Source: Acanthopleura granulata (lineage: Eukaryota; Mollusca; Polyplacophora; Chitonida; Chitonidae). Taken from it: DNA of 64,000 nucleotides. Positions 21,843-34,178 of the stretch are shown piece after piece. Each line of letters starts with the position of its first letter. Position 1 is the first letter of the stretch. Location: the NCBI GenBank assembly GCA_016165875.1, contig JABBOT010000022.1:3917655-3981654 (forward strand). The letters are read 5' to 3'. The notes under the pieces were generated by a model, which had not been told where the DNA came from, did no database searches, and saw only the letters and a list, made by a program, of their open reading frames with translations. A program made the position numbers and the translations under genes.

Positions 21843-23199
21843 TTCTGGAGTGAGACATTGAGTAATCACCTGAGTGATCGTGCACATACAGAGTTGCATA
21901 TACGTAATCAGTGACTACATGAGCATGGACCAGTTCTATGGGGAAACACCCAGAGCACTGGTTACTATGATCCATGTAGTTACCTGCACTTAATACTACA
22001 GTGTCTGACAGCCCCTCTGTGCCCATCTGAATATGATCAGGCCAGCTGAAATACGCACAAGTCATCCCTGGATTGTCACAGTTTTCTGGTTGGTTGTTTC
22101 CTGGGCAGTGGATATGAGAAGGAAATAAAAATGGATGTTCTCATGCATTGTCCAGGGTTATCAGTTAACATTTGTCACTTTGTTCTTGTGGCCATTAAGG
22201 TTGATCAATTCATTGATGTTTTGTGTTTTTTGTCTTTGTGTGCATGTACATAGTAGTGTTAAATGTGTGACAGTATTCATTGTGGTGTTACACGGACACC
22301 ACAGATTCTGTGGTGTTGTGGTTTATTATCGAAATTGTTCAGTGATGTTTCAGCGAGATGCTGTATGAATGTTGTGTCTCAGTCAAAAACATTCTCTGCA
22401 TGATACCGCTAGGAAAACGCATCTAATGTGAAGGTTTAAAGATGCTGCATTCATTGCAGCGTGTCAGTGAAAGTCTTTTCTTTGTCGTAGTCCATATGCA
22501 TTCAGTGCAGTCCAGTAACAGTATTAATGTTCTATTTTTTGAGGATTTACACTTACTGTGTATAGCACAGAGTCTGGAGCTTTACCACAGTAGGTTTTGA
22601 ACCATCAACCTCTGAGTAAGGCACTGAGTCGCCAGTTGTACATGTTCGGCCAACATGTATTAGGCCACAAAAATAGGAGGTAGATGTACCTGCAGTTAAC
22701 TGGTAGACTTCATGGTGAACATTCATTACCACTCTCATGATTAGAAATAATTCAAATTGTTAAATTTATCAGATTTGCTGGATGCTGCAGAATTGAGTGG
22801 GATGGCTTAGAGATGGTGTATTTATGGTAGTATTTCAGGTAAAGTGTATCCAGTATGATGTTTAAATGAAATGAGGTTTTGTATTACATTACATTTTGGT
22901 GATGACAGATCCATTAAACAGCTTGACTCTCCACATTACAAAAACTGTATTGTTGAAAATGAAAGCATTCACTCAGCTGAGAGCAAGACAAGTGTGGAGC
23001 AAGTGCTTGTAATTTCCAGGAAGACGAAAATTGAATTTTTGATGTTTTTGTTGCGTAAAATAAAATCTTGCAATCATGAAGCCTCCGTGAAGAAGTGGTT
23101 GTGGTAAACACTTGAAACTTCATGGTTTTAATAGAAGTTAACCTTAATGTAGCATTTAATTACATCCGCTAAAGTTATGAAAGCTCTAAGCGTGAGGTA

Positions 23200-24130
23200 G
23201 TCTTGTCATAAATTGAGACTGAAATGCTGACCTTGTGTTCGAGACACTTGGTCTAAACATAGCTGTGGAAGGCGGATGTTTGCTAGAGATGAAATGGACA
23301 CATGGTGCGTAAGGTGCCTGACTTATTGTTCACCAAGCAGCCCATTAGGCCGCGTGTACTCGAGTTGACAGCCTTGGCTGGACAGGGAGGACCCTTGAAA
23401 GTTGGGCAACTACGCTACATAATGAGTTTAGATGATAAGTTTGGAAACACTGCCATTTGTGGATAGACAGAGACCCGAATTGTGCCTCTGGCAGTGAACT
23501 ATAAGGAGGCAAACTCTGGGTTTGAATAGGGTCTGTTGGCCAGAGGGCAGCCGGTAAGCTGAGCATCGGCGACTGATGGCCTGATGTAGCGTAGCGTAGC
23601 GGCTGCGTTCTGTGGGAACTAGACTGTCATAACCCTGTGAGACTGTTCACGCTTGTCACAGTAATTGCTAGTTTGCCTGGACACCGCTCAGACCGTTCTG
23701 CGGATGCTTTAAGGCCTGAAGACGCACAAAATCACCCCATATTACCTGCCTCAGCTCGCAAACTCTGTTCATCCAAAGAGAGTGTTTTTTTTCGTCTGCC
23801 AGTTGCTGTCATCATATACCGATATGGCTGCAACCTGCAGAATTAATTGTTTTTGGTTCTTTGGTGTTTTTATATTGCTAAATTATGTGTTAGAGTGTTC
23901 TTTTGAGGCCTGCTTTTGACTTTCAGAGTTACGATCAGATTTTAGACGTGACAAAAAGTGAAATCAACATTGGAATTCTGCATTCTGTGTACCAATGAGT
24001 AGAAGATCGGCTTTGTGTAGCTTTATTTGATCTTCTCAAAAAGTGGCTTCTGGCATTAGCTGTTAATGGAGGTACCAGTGTATGGTGCAATTAATTTGGA
24101 TCAATCGTGTACCTGATTGCAGATATCGTG
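23200..24130. promoter_or_regulatory. CpG-rich block upstream of the 25-nt exon
   Basis: CpG are frequent (for example three tagcg repeats at 23587-23601, then caccgctcagaccgttctgcgg near 23681-23702). The block ends about 100 bases before the candidate microexon at 24234. It may be an enhancer or a second, internal promoter. No protein-like frame was supported on either strand. Confidence 0.35.
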
Positions 24131-24233
24131 GACTGGGTAAAGGTCTTTAACCAACTGTATTTCCACTTTACGAATGTCTGTATTAATTGTTGCTAAACCT
24201 GTCTATCATCATCATCTTTTTCTCTTCTTGCAG

Positions 24234-24258
24234 GGAGTATTTGGTGTCGGGCCTAAAG
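24234..24258 (+). CDS. candidate microexon, 25 nt
   Basis: This is the cleanest splice pair in the first half of the window: a long pyrimidine tract (tctttttctcttcttgcag) and a consensus donor AAAG|GTAAGT. Entered in phase 2 from ATGGACGG it reads Gly then EYLVSGLK and leaves phase 0, which is the only phase open in the next candidate at 27684. Entered in phase 0 it reads GVFGVGPK and leaves phase 1. It follows directly after a CpG-rich block (23.2-24.1 kb) that could hold a regulatory element or a second promoter. Function is unknown. Confidence 0.45.
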
Positions 24259-25429
24259 GTAAGTTCACAGCGACTAGCGTTCTCCTGTTCCTGTCTGTAC
24301 TCTGCCCTAACCTTCCTGTGTTAAGGCACTTCCTACATCCGCTACTTGTACTGGTTCTTTATATCGGGTTTTCAGTTGTCAGACTAAGCCCTTTGCTTAC
24401 TGTTCAGGGATACTACCTTGTCCAGGGGGACTCGGGCTCTTAACTTATGACTGGTCATTGATTGATAGAGACAAGGGATGTATTAATGTCTTGCTGTGTT
24501 CCATAAAAGGCCTTGCTATGGTTTTATGTGTCATAGAGGTGTGGGTGGGGACTGCCTCCACCCTGGCAGTGAATAATTTGTCAATATATATAAAAGTTTT
24601 ATTATCCCTCCTCCCCTACCCTGCCCTCCAACCCATCCTTCCCAGTTGAAAAATGTGCCCAGCCATTTTGTCCAGTAATGACCGTACTACATTACAAGGT
24701 GTGATTCAAAGACAAAGGGGAAATAAAACAGGATTATATTCAATATTTGGATGTGTCTGGCTTTCCTAAGCTGTGTATTCAATCTAACTTGGGAGATGTC
24801 GTGCTTATACAGTTAGGCTTTGCACTGTCCTGTCTGAAGGCAGTATTATAAATGTGGGTAAATAGTTGTGTCAATTATTCATCACTTTCATCCATTAGTA
24901 TCTGTCGCTGCCTGAAATATTTATTTGGTAGCTGCTGTTTCCTTCCATAATGGAGAGCTATCTCTCTTGTTCAGAGTAAACTTGATCTAAGGCTTATTGA
25001 TTGGAGAGAGTGAAAAAGGTGGAACAAACTAATGAGGAAAAATTTACACTCAAAAAAGAAAAAAAAAAGGATCTCATTAATTTAAATGATGTGATGTTTC
25101 TTTGTGTATAAAAATTTTTGAAGTCCTGTTGATCCTTTTGTCAAATGATGACAAAGATGCTGGAATTTCAGTGTACTGAATTCAATATGCTTTCATGCAC
25201 ATACATGTTGCTAGGTGCACCTGACTGTATAAGTGGTAATTTGTATTAAATACAACAGTATGAGTACATCATATTTCAAAAGTGTGTAACTATAGCCAAA
25301 GATTCACACTCAGGATAATGTGAAAGAGGCAATGTGTCGAATGATCTGTTCTTGTCACATTTGACACTTTGTGGTTGCTCATTTCACTGATGACTTGCAT
25401 TTGTAGTTCAGGCTATCAATAAATAAATG

Positions 25430-26095
25430 AAGCGTGGCTGTATGGTATATACCTGTTGTTTATGGAGTCTGAAAGAACAGTTTATGCGGCAAGCTCCTCT
25501 GGCAGATTCTCTGAAATTGGAGTTTGATCCAGTAATTTCACTTTATTGGGGATGTGATTGTGTTTTAGACAGCTGCTATCCGTTTCCCCTGGGGTGGCTT
25601 TATGGCCGTCTGGGTAGCCGGAGTGTACCCACACTTAGCCGGCCCAACAGTTTATTGACCGAGCCCCTTTGGTTTTCAATCAAATTAATGGCTCCATTCT
25701 CTCTGCTGATTTCATTTGATCTAATCGGGAAGAATACATAGCCGTTTTACACCCCTTAACACAGCGGCTGAAATTGCGATGGGACAACTATCAGCTGTAG
25801 TAATACTCGCCCCAGTGTGTTTTTGCAATGCCAAAGTAATGTTTGGGAACAATGGGCGGGATTAGAAAATCGACTAACATAAAGCAGATGTAGCAGAGGA
25901 GCCATGATTAATTTCGGCATGTTTACTTTGGCCAGCCGACTGGAACCTGGGTGGAATTCTGCTACTGTAACATGATTCCCCGCCATGAGCCATGAATAAT
26001 TAACCAGTTTTATCCATCGCGACTCATTGTCTTCTTTCGCCCTGTTCATGGGGTTATCTCGAATGAACATGGTCCCTTTGGAAAGCTCCTGTCCA
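25430..26095. promoter_or_regulatory. candidate intronic enhancer with homeodomain-type words
   Basis: The block keeps CpG and has a dense set of AT-rich core sites: tcaaattaatggc (25678-25690), gggattag (about 25858-25865), catgattaatttcgg (25902-25916) and gaataattaacc (25994-26005), plus a tttatggcc word. Balanced composition and the lack of a coding frame suit a conserved noncoding element of a developmental gene. Which factors bind is inference. Confidence 0.4.
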
Positions 26096-27255
26096 GGCTC
26101 TGGAGTTACAGGCCACTGTACTGTAGATCACTGACATTTAATACCTTGAAGCCAGAGATACCAGTCATGGGTGGGGACTGTGCAGGCATGTCATCCAATC
26201 AGCCGTGATCAACACTATATGTATATTAACCATTAAGGTTCTCATATAAATTGGTGGTCCCTCTGTTCCATGCCGTTGAATGCCTCAGTGAAGCCATTAT
26301 TCAAAGCACATGAAACAGACATTGTGACAAACAGATTTGCATCCTGGAACAATTCACTGAGTAATTGTTAAGCTTTTTTTCAGAATTCCGTTCAGTTAAA
26401 AGCTTTTACCTGCCGGAAATTATTTATAATCTGTGACAGACACAGAGCTTTGAATTATCCAGTAGAAGAAAGGTACATTTCAGGAACTCGTGTTCAGTGT
26501 ACTTTGGTCGTCCTGAAAGATCCAGCTGTCCTAGTTATGGTGGTATCATGCTGAGTTGTTGATGTGATTTTACAAACTATTCCAGACTTCTTTGCAACCA
26601 GTTTGTTTCAAATATTTAAGAGCAAGACTACAGTTGATGAGTGTTTAATGCCGTACTCTACTTGTTTTCTCTTATGCTACAACAGTCTCGGTTATGAGTG
26701 AACGGAGCTGCCACCCATATTTTAGTTTATATGATTGTTGTTTAACATCAGTCTCAAGACTTTTTAGCACGCTTGTACTGAGTACAGGCACAACTTATGT
26801 CGTACTCTGAGCGTCGGCGTCAAATTAGAGGGAAAGCAGTGTTAAGCAGAGTGTTAGGGGTGGTATCTTAAAGAAGTACTGCATGCATTGAACTCAGGGT
26901 TTGCACACATGTAAAGCACAGGAAGACAAGGGGGATATTCCATCGTTGATTCTATGTTCTCGTATCTGGTGGTAAGGTACTGATCAACTTTCCAATTTGC
27001 GCCATACAGATGGGAGCCATAAGGTGGGAGACATGTCACCAGTGGGCATTATGCTGGGCAAGCGTTGGCGACCATTTATTGTCACCAAGGCCCCACAAAC
27101 AGGGACTGCAGAGAAATGGGGTACTTTAAAAAAAATTCTGAAATAAAACCACAACCAAAGCTGGATTTAAGCTCACTGATCAAGTGCTAGTAGGTAGTGG
27201 TGGGGTTTTACCTGAATAATTCAACAAGGACTGAGGAGCCTTTTACAGAATTGTT
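26096..27255. other. intron-like, no gene seen
   Basis: No exon, repeat or RNA gene was recognised on either strand. Confidence 0.4.
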
Positions 27256-27428
27256 ACATGAACATGTGTATCCTGTAACATAGTTGCTCATGAAAGAACT
27301 GAATATCCACATGAACATGTGTATCCTGTAACATAGTTGCTCATGAAAGAACTGAATATCCACATGTACATGTGTATCCTGTAACATAGTTGCTCATGAA
27401 AGAACTGAATATCCACATGTACATGTGT
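27256..27428. repeat. 53-bp tandem repeat, three units and a part
   Basis: Units run 27256-27308, 27309-27361 and 27362-27414, with a partial fourth to 27428. They are nearly identical (acatgaacatgtgtatcctg and onward); later units read acatgtacatgtgt at the start. This low divergence points to recent duplication. It lies 255 bases before the candidate exon at 27684. Confidence 0.95.
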
Positions 27429-27683
27429 AGATGTTTCACACATATTACAATTTGATAGCATACAATTGAGCCACATGTACTCGTTTTTCTCAGCGCGCAC
27501 ATGTGTGTGCAGTAGATCCTTGTCATCATGAACTGATGAGACTGTTTTGAGGGGTTCTTTGAAATGATACATCGGAGATCAAGTCATGATCACCATCTTG
27601 AATAACGCATACTTAATCATCAGTGTCTTATCTTAGCCCTTAACATGAAGACTTCCATGTATGAATATGTGTTTTTTTGGCAG

Positions 27684-27738
27684 GGTGGAGTATCCTTGCA
27701 ACATATTGTCTGGCCTAATATGTATACAAAAGTAAAAG
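27684..27738 (+). CDS. candidate internal exon, 55 nt
   Basis: The acceptor is tgtgtttttttggcag and the donor is AAAAG|GTAAAT. Only phase 0 is open; the other two frames contain stops. It reads GGVSLQHIVWPNMYTKVK and leaves phase 1, which fits the following candidate at 31022. Phase fit on both sides (24234 before, 31022 after) is the main support. No domain was recognised. Confidence 0.42.
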
Positions 27739-30084
27739 GTAAATTCTGTTCTGGGTAATAATTGAGATTACATCTATGCGCTGACAAAGTGACATTGATA
27801 TCCTGTTGTAAATTGCTTGGTTGTTAAAAAAATAAGTTTTTGAGATTCTGGCTGACTCCAGCAAAAATACATTACATAAACATAGAGTTTCTCTCGGACA
27901 GGTAGCATTGAACAACCATGGTAATGTTGAGGAATAAGTTTTATCTCGGTTTTCTGACCTAAATAATGTTCAGTATCCATGGATACACCTGTGCATTCAA
28001 TACAAAAGTGATAGTTTCTGGTCTGTGTGAAATGGATAAAATAACAGAAAATAAAATAAGAGAACATGTTTGAGAGCTGTAATTGTATGTGGCCAAGGTG
28101 TTATTATAAAAGGGGTTATTCATACATGTAAGTAAAGAGCTTTGTTATCGTATTGATAATCTGTCTGCCTGAAATCAAAAGGTGTTGTTTATGAACGATA
28201 TGTATTGTTTATGTTCTGTGGTGGTTGCTAAGTAGTGGCAAACATCTAAGTGTTGGAACCTTCCTGAAGCTTTCATGATCACATGAACTCAAACGAAAGC
28301 TGACATATGTTGGCAACGTCTTAATAATTCATTGCCTTCCTCTAATGTGCCATTTCTGCACAAATGCTGCCTCTAGCACAAACGGATAAATTGCTGTATG
28401 TGTACATGTAAGTTGAATAGGCTGTGAATGGCCCGAGTGCAGGCTGAAAGTCTGGTCCCATCTACTCCATATTTGCTTCACAATGTATTCTCCTGCTCCT
28501 TCAGCTGCGGCCTTAGGTCATGGTTTTGTCATGTTTCTAGAAAAGAGCATTGCTTTTTTTTCTGTGAAGACCTGTTTACTTCTCCTTTTAATCTAATGAT
28601 GATCTTATGAGAGAAAAAATGCGGACTCTTTTCAAAGACAAGGAATGTTAGTGGCAGAAATTCTTTTGGATGATACATGTACTTATGTTGTTGTGTCTTA
28701 AACTGAAGAAAAGATTTCAAAGTCTAAAATCTCTTAACAAAACTGAAACTGGTTAATGTAATGTATTCCTCCCCCTCAACATTAAAAGAAATGAAATCAC
28801 AAGATCACAAATATGTCAGGGTCCTGCAAATTTTTCACAAAGTTGTTGTGCTCATCTGTATACTCGGTTGGGTCTTCAATGGTCAAGTGTGATGTTCTAC
28901 TCTGAAAATAAAACATTATTTGCTGGATTCAAACATGTTAAACAATTACAAAGTAGGCTTATTTAAAAAAAAGGACTGTTGTTACATGTTAACAATAACA
29001 TCATGGACCAGAATGTAAGTTGTACACACAAGTACATGTAGTGTGATGTCATTCTGAAGAGCAACAGACCAGTGGATAATGAAATCAGTCCTTTCAAAAT
29101 CCAGTCTTATATTAGCAAACATTATTTCATCCAGTGATTTTGTTAGCAGGATCTGGCCACTGTGTATATGATTTTCCTTTCAATAAAATACCATCCTTTA
29201 ATATATGTAATTACAAAATTATTGTTTATACATGAAAGGTCTTGTAATGATGTGTTTTTTATAGAGCACAAGGAAGCTTGTACATGTATACATGTATTAT
29301 AACAATAATTTGACTGTGCTCTGGTGGTTGCATGGTACTTGTAGAATGGATTAAAACACTGAATAAATACATGTACTTCCAACAACACCTTCAAAACTGT
29401 TGATTTTCATATACTTATATGTAACTCTTAAGTTATTTGCAGAACTGTTGATGTTTTCAATTTTTTGTTTGCTTTGAAAGCATAATTACCCCGAAGGTTC
29501 TTGTTCTAAGTCCCCTGCCTAATTGCCCCTATTTTTAGAAGGGGGTGAAATAAGGAAGCATTTGACAGAATTCAGAATAGCCTCTGCGATATAATTGATA
29601 TTTATTTTTCTGGGACTAAGACAAAATTTACGCCCTCTGCGTAAAGAGTTTGTGAGAAGTAGAAAAGGAGATTTTCTCGGAAATGAAATAAGAGCCTTAA
29701 GCATACCTGGATGTTTACTAGTGTGTTTGTGTGTTCGTAATACCGTCCTATGAATGCTGGCATTGCATGGTGAATGCGAGAGTCTGTATAATCTTTTGGT
29801 AGCTATGATGATGAAAACTTCCATAGATTTAAACACTCTATCAAAAATGATTCAGTTTTTTTTTTCCTTGCAGGCAAATTTCATTTAAACTAGTGTTTAT
29901 AGTGATCATATCCATATCAGAGTACTGGTATGAAAAGCTACTTTTGAAATGGGAAAAATCTAATTCCTTTTTGTGTGTTTTTAAAAAGATGGCCCTTGTT
30001 TTTGTGAGAGGGTTTAGTGGCTAATTCTGCTGTGAATGATTGTCCATGTTGTCTTGTCCTCCTTTTTTATCAATGCCTGCTCAG
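27739..30084. other. intron-like, no gene seen
   Basis: The stretch is T/G-rich. A splice-acceptor-like ttttttttttccttgcag at 29861-29874 is followed by stops and no donor, so it was not called. Confidence 0.35.
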
Positions 30085-30207
30085 CATCCAGATTTGAAGG
30101 AAACTTGTCAGCTCAGCAGAATGGACAGACAAATAATCTCTGAAGATCAAAGAAATTCTGTGATTTTTGGTTCTGGGCTGGGACAATTTGAAAATGAAAA
30201 GTTGTGT
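30085..30207 (+). CDS. weak candidate exon, 123 nt
   Basis: The acceptor (cttttttatcaatgcctgctcag) is good and the donor is TGT|GTGAGC. Phase 0 is open throughout (41 codons, starting HPDLKETCQLSRMDRQ), and the segment is purine-rich unlike its T-rich surroundings. It cannot follow 27684 in the main model, because entry in phase 1 meets a stop. It might be an alternative exon following 24258 directly. Equally, it may be chance. Confidence 0.2.
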
Positions 30208-30434
30208 GTGAGCGATGTTGTCTTTGGGAGAACAATCACATGCCATTTCACCGGATAGATTCTGATCTAACAGATTTACTTTCACTGGAATTTGTTCTAA
30301 TAGTTTTTGGTTTACAGGATTTGTGGACGCAGTGGCATTTCTGTTTTTTGTTTGTTTTGGCTCTGGAAATTGAAGCTTGAATGTGAAAGAAAGGTAAATG
30401 TTGTACATGTAGCTTAACAGGTTTTTGAATACAA

Positions 30435-30700
30435 TTTATTTATTTATTTGATTGGTGTTTTACACCGTACTCAACAGTATTTTACTTAAACAACAGCAAC
30501 CAGCATTATGATGGGAGGAAACCGGGCAGAGCCAGGGGAAACCCACGACCATCCGCAGGTTGCTGGCAGAAATTAACTTGCTCAGTGGGAGAGGAAGCCA
30601 TCATGAGCTGGGCTTAAATTCACAGTGATTGCATTGGTGGGAGGCTTCTGGGTCATTACGCTGCACCCTTGTGTTAACTGACTGAGCCACAGAGGCTGCA
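30435..30700 (-). mobile_element. tRNA-derived SINE, family 1, full length
   Basis: Reading the - strand: a tRNA-like head (gcctctgtggctcagt...), box B-like region, middle domain and (AAAT)n tail at the left end. A perfect 8-bp target-site duplication, GAATACAA, flanks it (30427-30434 and 30701-30708). It is the best-preserved copy in the window and lies in the intron just before the exon at 31022. Confidence 0.9.
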
Positions 30701-31021
30701 GAATACAACAGTGTGTGCTTGAAAGAGTAACGTTATGGAGGTGGGCAGTGTGTTTTGTGTGGAATGGCAGCTTTTCTGCCAAGCATTTTGTATTTTGTTA
30801 CGTGTTGTTAGACTCAATTCTGGATCTGAAAATCAACTCAGCAATGAACTTAGATGTACATGACTATGACTTCTGTCTGGTGATTAATACAATATTTTGT
30901 TATGTATTGTGAATGCACTTTTGTCTGTTTGCAGATTGTGTATGTATTGTCAGAGATTGTTTGGTGCACCCACCATAATGTTAATGTGTTTATATGAACT
31001 GAAGTGTGTTTTCGTTTTCAG

Positions 31022-31154
31022 CGAGTGAAGTCAAAGTTGGCTGGCCTGAGTGGCAGAGTGATGGACAGTGGCAGCGACTGTTGTCCAGCAGGCCTAAGTC
31101 AGTGTCCAGAAGCTCTACAGCAGCCCCCCCTTTGTAAAGGTTGATAGTGAGAAG
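31022..31154 (+). CDS. candidate exon, 133 nt, with C7 run and near-end stop
   Basis: The acceptor is gtgttttcgttttcag and the donor is GAGAAG|GTAAAG. Entered in phase 1 it begins A-SEVKVGWPEWQSDGQWQ, goes on through a Ser/Arg/Lys-rich part and stops at TAA 31135-31137, 17 bases before the donor. The stop follows a run of seven C (31124-31130); beyond the run the donor-side frame is open. A one-base difference in that run, real or a sequencing error, would decide whether the exon ends the protein or continues it. Entered in phase 0 it is also open for 40 codons before TGA. As written, exons 3261, 24234, 27684 and 31022 give a 67-residue product. Confidence 0.42.
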
Positions 31155-32870
31155 GTAAAGAGAGGAGTTACGTGGTGTTCAAATCTTCTATGTGCTTCTG
31201 ACCATTTCCATTCCATATCATGAACTCTTGAGTTTTAAACTTGGTTCAGTCTTCTGCCATTTTTCTCACCTCTGCCTTCTCTTGCCATCTCGCCATCATC
31301 CTGGCACTTCATTGTTAACTGTTTTAATTTCTGGACAGACCTGTTCACAGTTTGCTTTTAAAAAGTTGGCTCACTGCAGATATCTGGTCATTTGGTTATA
31401 TTTTGAAATTTACAAATTGGATTTGTAAATCATTAACTTTTTTCTTTCTAATTGAAACTTGAAAAGAGTTTCAATACTTTAATTGCCCTGAAAAGTTATC
31501 CAAAAAGTGCATTTTTAGAAACTTCCTGTCAAAACAGCATTCATAACATAAACAGAATCCTCATAGTAAAGCAAAATGGATAACTTAGTCATGGACAAAA
31601 CTTTAGGTCAAATCAGTTTTTACATTTATAAGCATGTTGTTGTCTGGAAACTGACCAAATACTGAAATGAACAGTGAAAGATGCAAGCTTATTGGGATAG
31701 GGTCTTGTGTTTGAGTTGACATGTTCTGTTCATCTGGCCTGTTGAGGCTGTGCTCTGTGTCCACATTCGTGTTTCACCTGGTCCTCACTCTGGTGTGCCT
31801 GCATGCTGATTGGCCCCGCTGTCTTTGGACTGCTGACTGGTAGGTGCCTGGAACACTCCGATACTCTGGGGCTAGGGGTTGCCGAATGCCATCTTATTGA
31901 CTTCAGTCTACAAAGTCACGGTAAAGGCTCTCGCTCTGTGTTCTTGTTGCCTTGGTGATTGCTCTCAGCTGATTTTGTGCCTGCCAATTGTTGTTCTGTC
32001 AGTTTACCTGTTGACATGTATGGTTCGGGGTATAGGTCATGGAATAATAAGAATGCAAACAGATCAGTTAAAGCATGCAAATGCTAATGTAATAAATGTC
32101 TGAACTGATCAGTCAGTATATGTGAAGTACAGGTGTAGGTCATTTAAAAAATAATCTGTATCTTTTGCTTGTCCTATTTACAAATTTACTGCATACAATA
32201 ATAAATTCCTACAGCCAGGATAGAGAGTCATTTATTGTTTATTGACAGCTGAGAAAAATAACAGACTCATGCGAATTTGTCTGGGCAGAAACCTAGTGGT
32301 GATTTCTGTCGATATCCTCAGTCAGATTAACAACACTGTTAACAGTTACAAGACAAGTGAATATGCTCAGTGGTGTGTCACCAGATTTCTAACTTTTTGG
32401 CAGGCTATCACAACTTTTTTGTGTTTTGACACTTTGTGAGGAAATGCTGGCTTGAAATTTGTTTCGGTATATTTCTAGGAATTGCTTATTGGGTCCCCAA
32501 GAATCAATTTAATATCTGGAATTTGATCAAATTCCTTGAATGGCATTTGAACTGTTGTCAGTTCATTGTAGTCTCGCATGCTGACTGATTTTTCCAGGCC
32601 AGTTGTATCAGTTCTTTTTCAATGTATGATTCATAGCGCCTTGAACCTAAACTGACGTTCAAATCGTAAAAATTTATAATTTTATGCAAAGAAAGACTTA
32701 AGAGATTTTGAACTTGTAGACCCTTAAACTTTATATTGTTTTGGAAGATATGAATTTTCATGCAAGCCTGAAATCATTTTGAGAGGAAGATCTGAGGCAT
32801 TGTAAGATTGTTGATGGACTGACCCTTAGCTGACAGCACTGTGGCTATACAGTATACAGAAGAAATTTCT
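31155..32870. other. intron-like, no supported exon
   Basis: An acceptor-like tttattgtttattgacag at 32231-32248 opens a phase-1 frame of some 60 codons to 32439 but has no good donor. It was left uncalled. No repeats recognised. Confidence 0.35.
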
Positions 32871-32877
32871 TGTATTG

Positions 32878-33070
32878 ATTGATTTATTTATTTATTTATC
32901 CGAGTTCTGTTTTACGCTGTACTCAAGAATGTTTCACTTATACAACAGTAGCCAGCTTTATGATGGGAGGAAACCGGGCAGAACCATAGGGAAATCCACG
33001 ACACATCCGCAGGTTGCTGGCAGACCTTCCCACATATGGCCAGAGAGGAAGCCAGCATGAGCTGAACTAC
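32878..33070 (-). mobile_element. SINE, family 1, head truncated
   Basis: It has the (AAAT)n tail at the left, the tail-adjacent and middle domains (tgatgggaggaaaccgggca at 32960-32979) and cgcaggttgctggcagacc. The match stops after gagctgaact, so the tRNA-like head with its promoter is missing. Confidence 0.85.
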
Positions 33071-34131
33071 ACTGAGGTAAAGGTCTTCATTCCCCAAAGC
33101 ATTTCAAAATTTGACACTTTGCTGGTATCAATTTTCTTTGTGCTCTGAACGTTAAAATTTTATTTAGATGTATCACCATTTGCTATGGCACACGTTTCTA
33201 GATTTAGTGCCAGGGTTCTTGTTGGAAACTAGATAATTGCAGTTTGTTCCTCTTGGTTCCTAACCTTGACAGAAAGTGAACAGCTCCTTTGGAAACAGCT
33301 TTCATAAGAGGTCGCCATTGTCTTGAAAAGGAAGTAAGTTTCTACATGGAACAACATCATCAAAAAAATATTGCACATCCATGAGAATTACTCCCCATTC
33401 AGCCATTCCCAACATCTAAATGCCACTGAAAGATTTTATACAGCCTTTAATAGCCTAGTCACAAATAACATTGAAGTCTGGTTACTGGATATTGGTTGCA
33501 GTCTTAGAGCTGTCTGCCACTGTATTAGATGGGGTTTAAGGACTTACCTGCCGCTGGGGACTGTCGTAAATAACCGAATATTTGGACCAACAAGGTGCAG
33601 TCTTAGAGGGAGATAAAATAAAATTTAGTTACATTTTGCAGTGGTAAGCAAAACAAACCAAAGCACACTTCCAAGGTCAATAGAACTTGCAGAATCCATG
33701 ACAGAGGGACTGAGTCTTGAACAACATTTGTATGTTGTTTACAGTGTTATTGTTGTGGCCAAGAACTGAGGTGCCTGTATCTGTCTGGAAAACTCACAGT
33801 CAGGTTGCAATAGGATTTCACCTTCTTAAGCATAGAAGAGAAGCTGATGAATATTGGGTGATTTAAAATTGCAATATGATCTGTGCAGATATTTCAAAGG
33901 TAAGGAAAAAAAGACGTCAGTGTACACTGACACGATTATATTAAATGTCATGTACATAATGTGTGGCAATAAGCTGAGGATCACAAAATATTCCTTTTTA
34001 TTTTCCTTAGGAAAAGGTCCCTTAAGGGACACTAACAAAACAAAAAAGGAGTCGATAAATTTCTTATGAGAACATGTATGTTAGTATTCATTTATGGTAT
34101 TGTATATTGCGACCATGGCCAAGTTTTCTAA

Positions 34132-34178
34132 AGTGTAGGTACAGTACCATAACATGGCATTACAGTAGTACCTACACT
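34132..34178. other. hairpin, 11-bp perfect stem
   Basis: AGTGTAGGTAC (34132-34142) and GTACCTACACT (34168-34178) can pair, with a 25-base loop. No function is known. It may be chance or a relic of a short inverted repeat. Confidence 0.5.
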
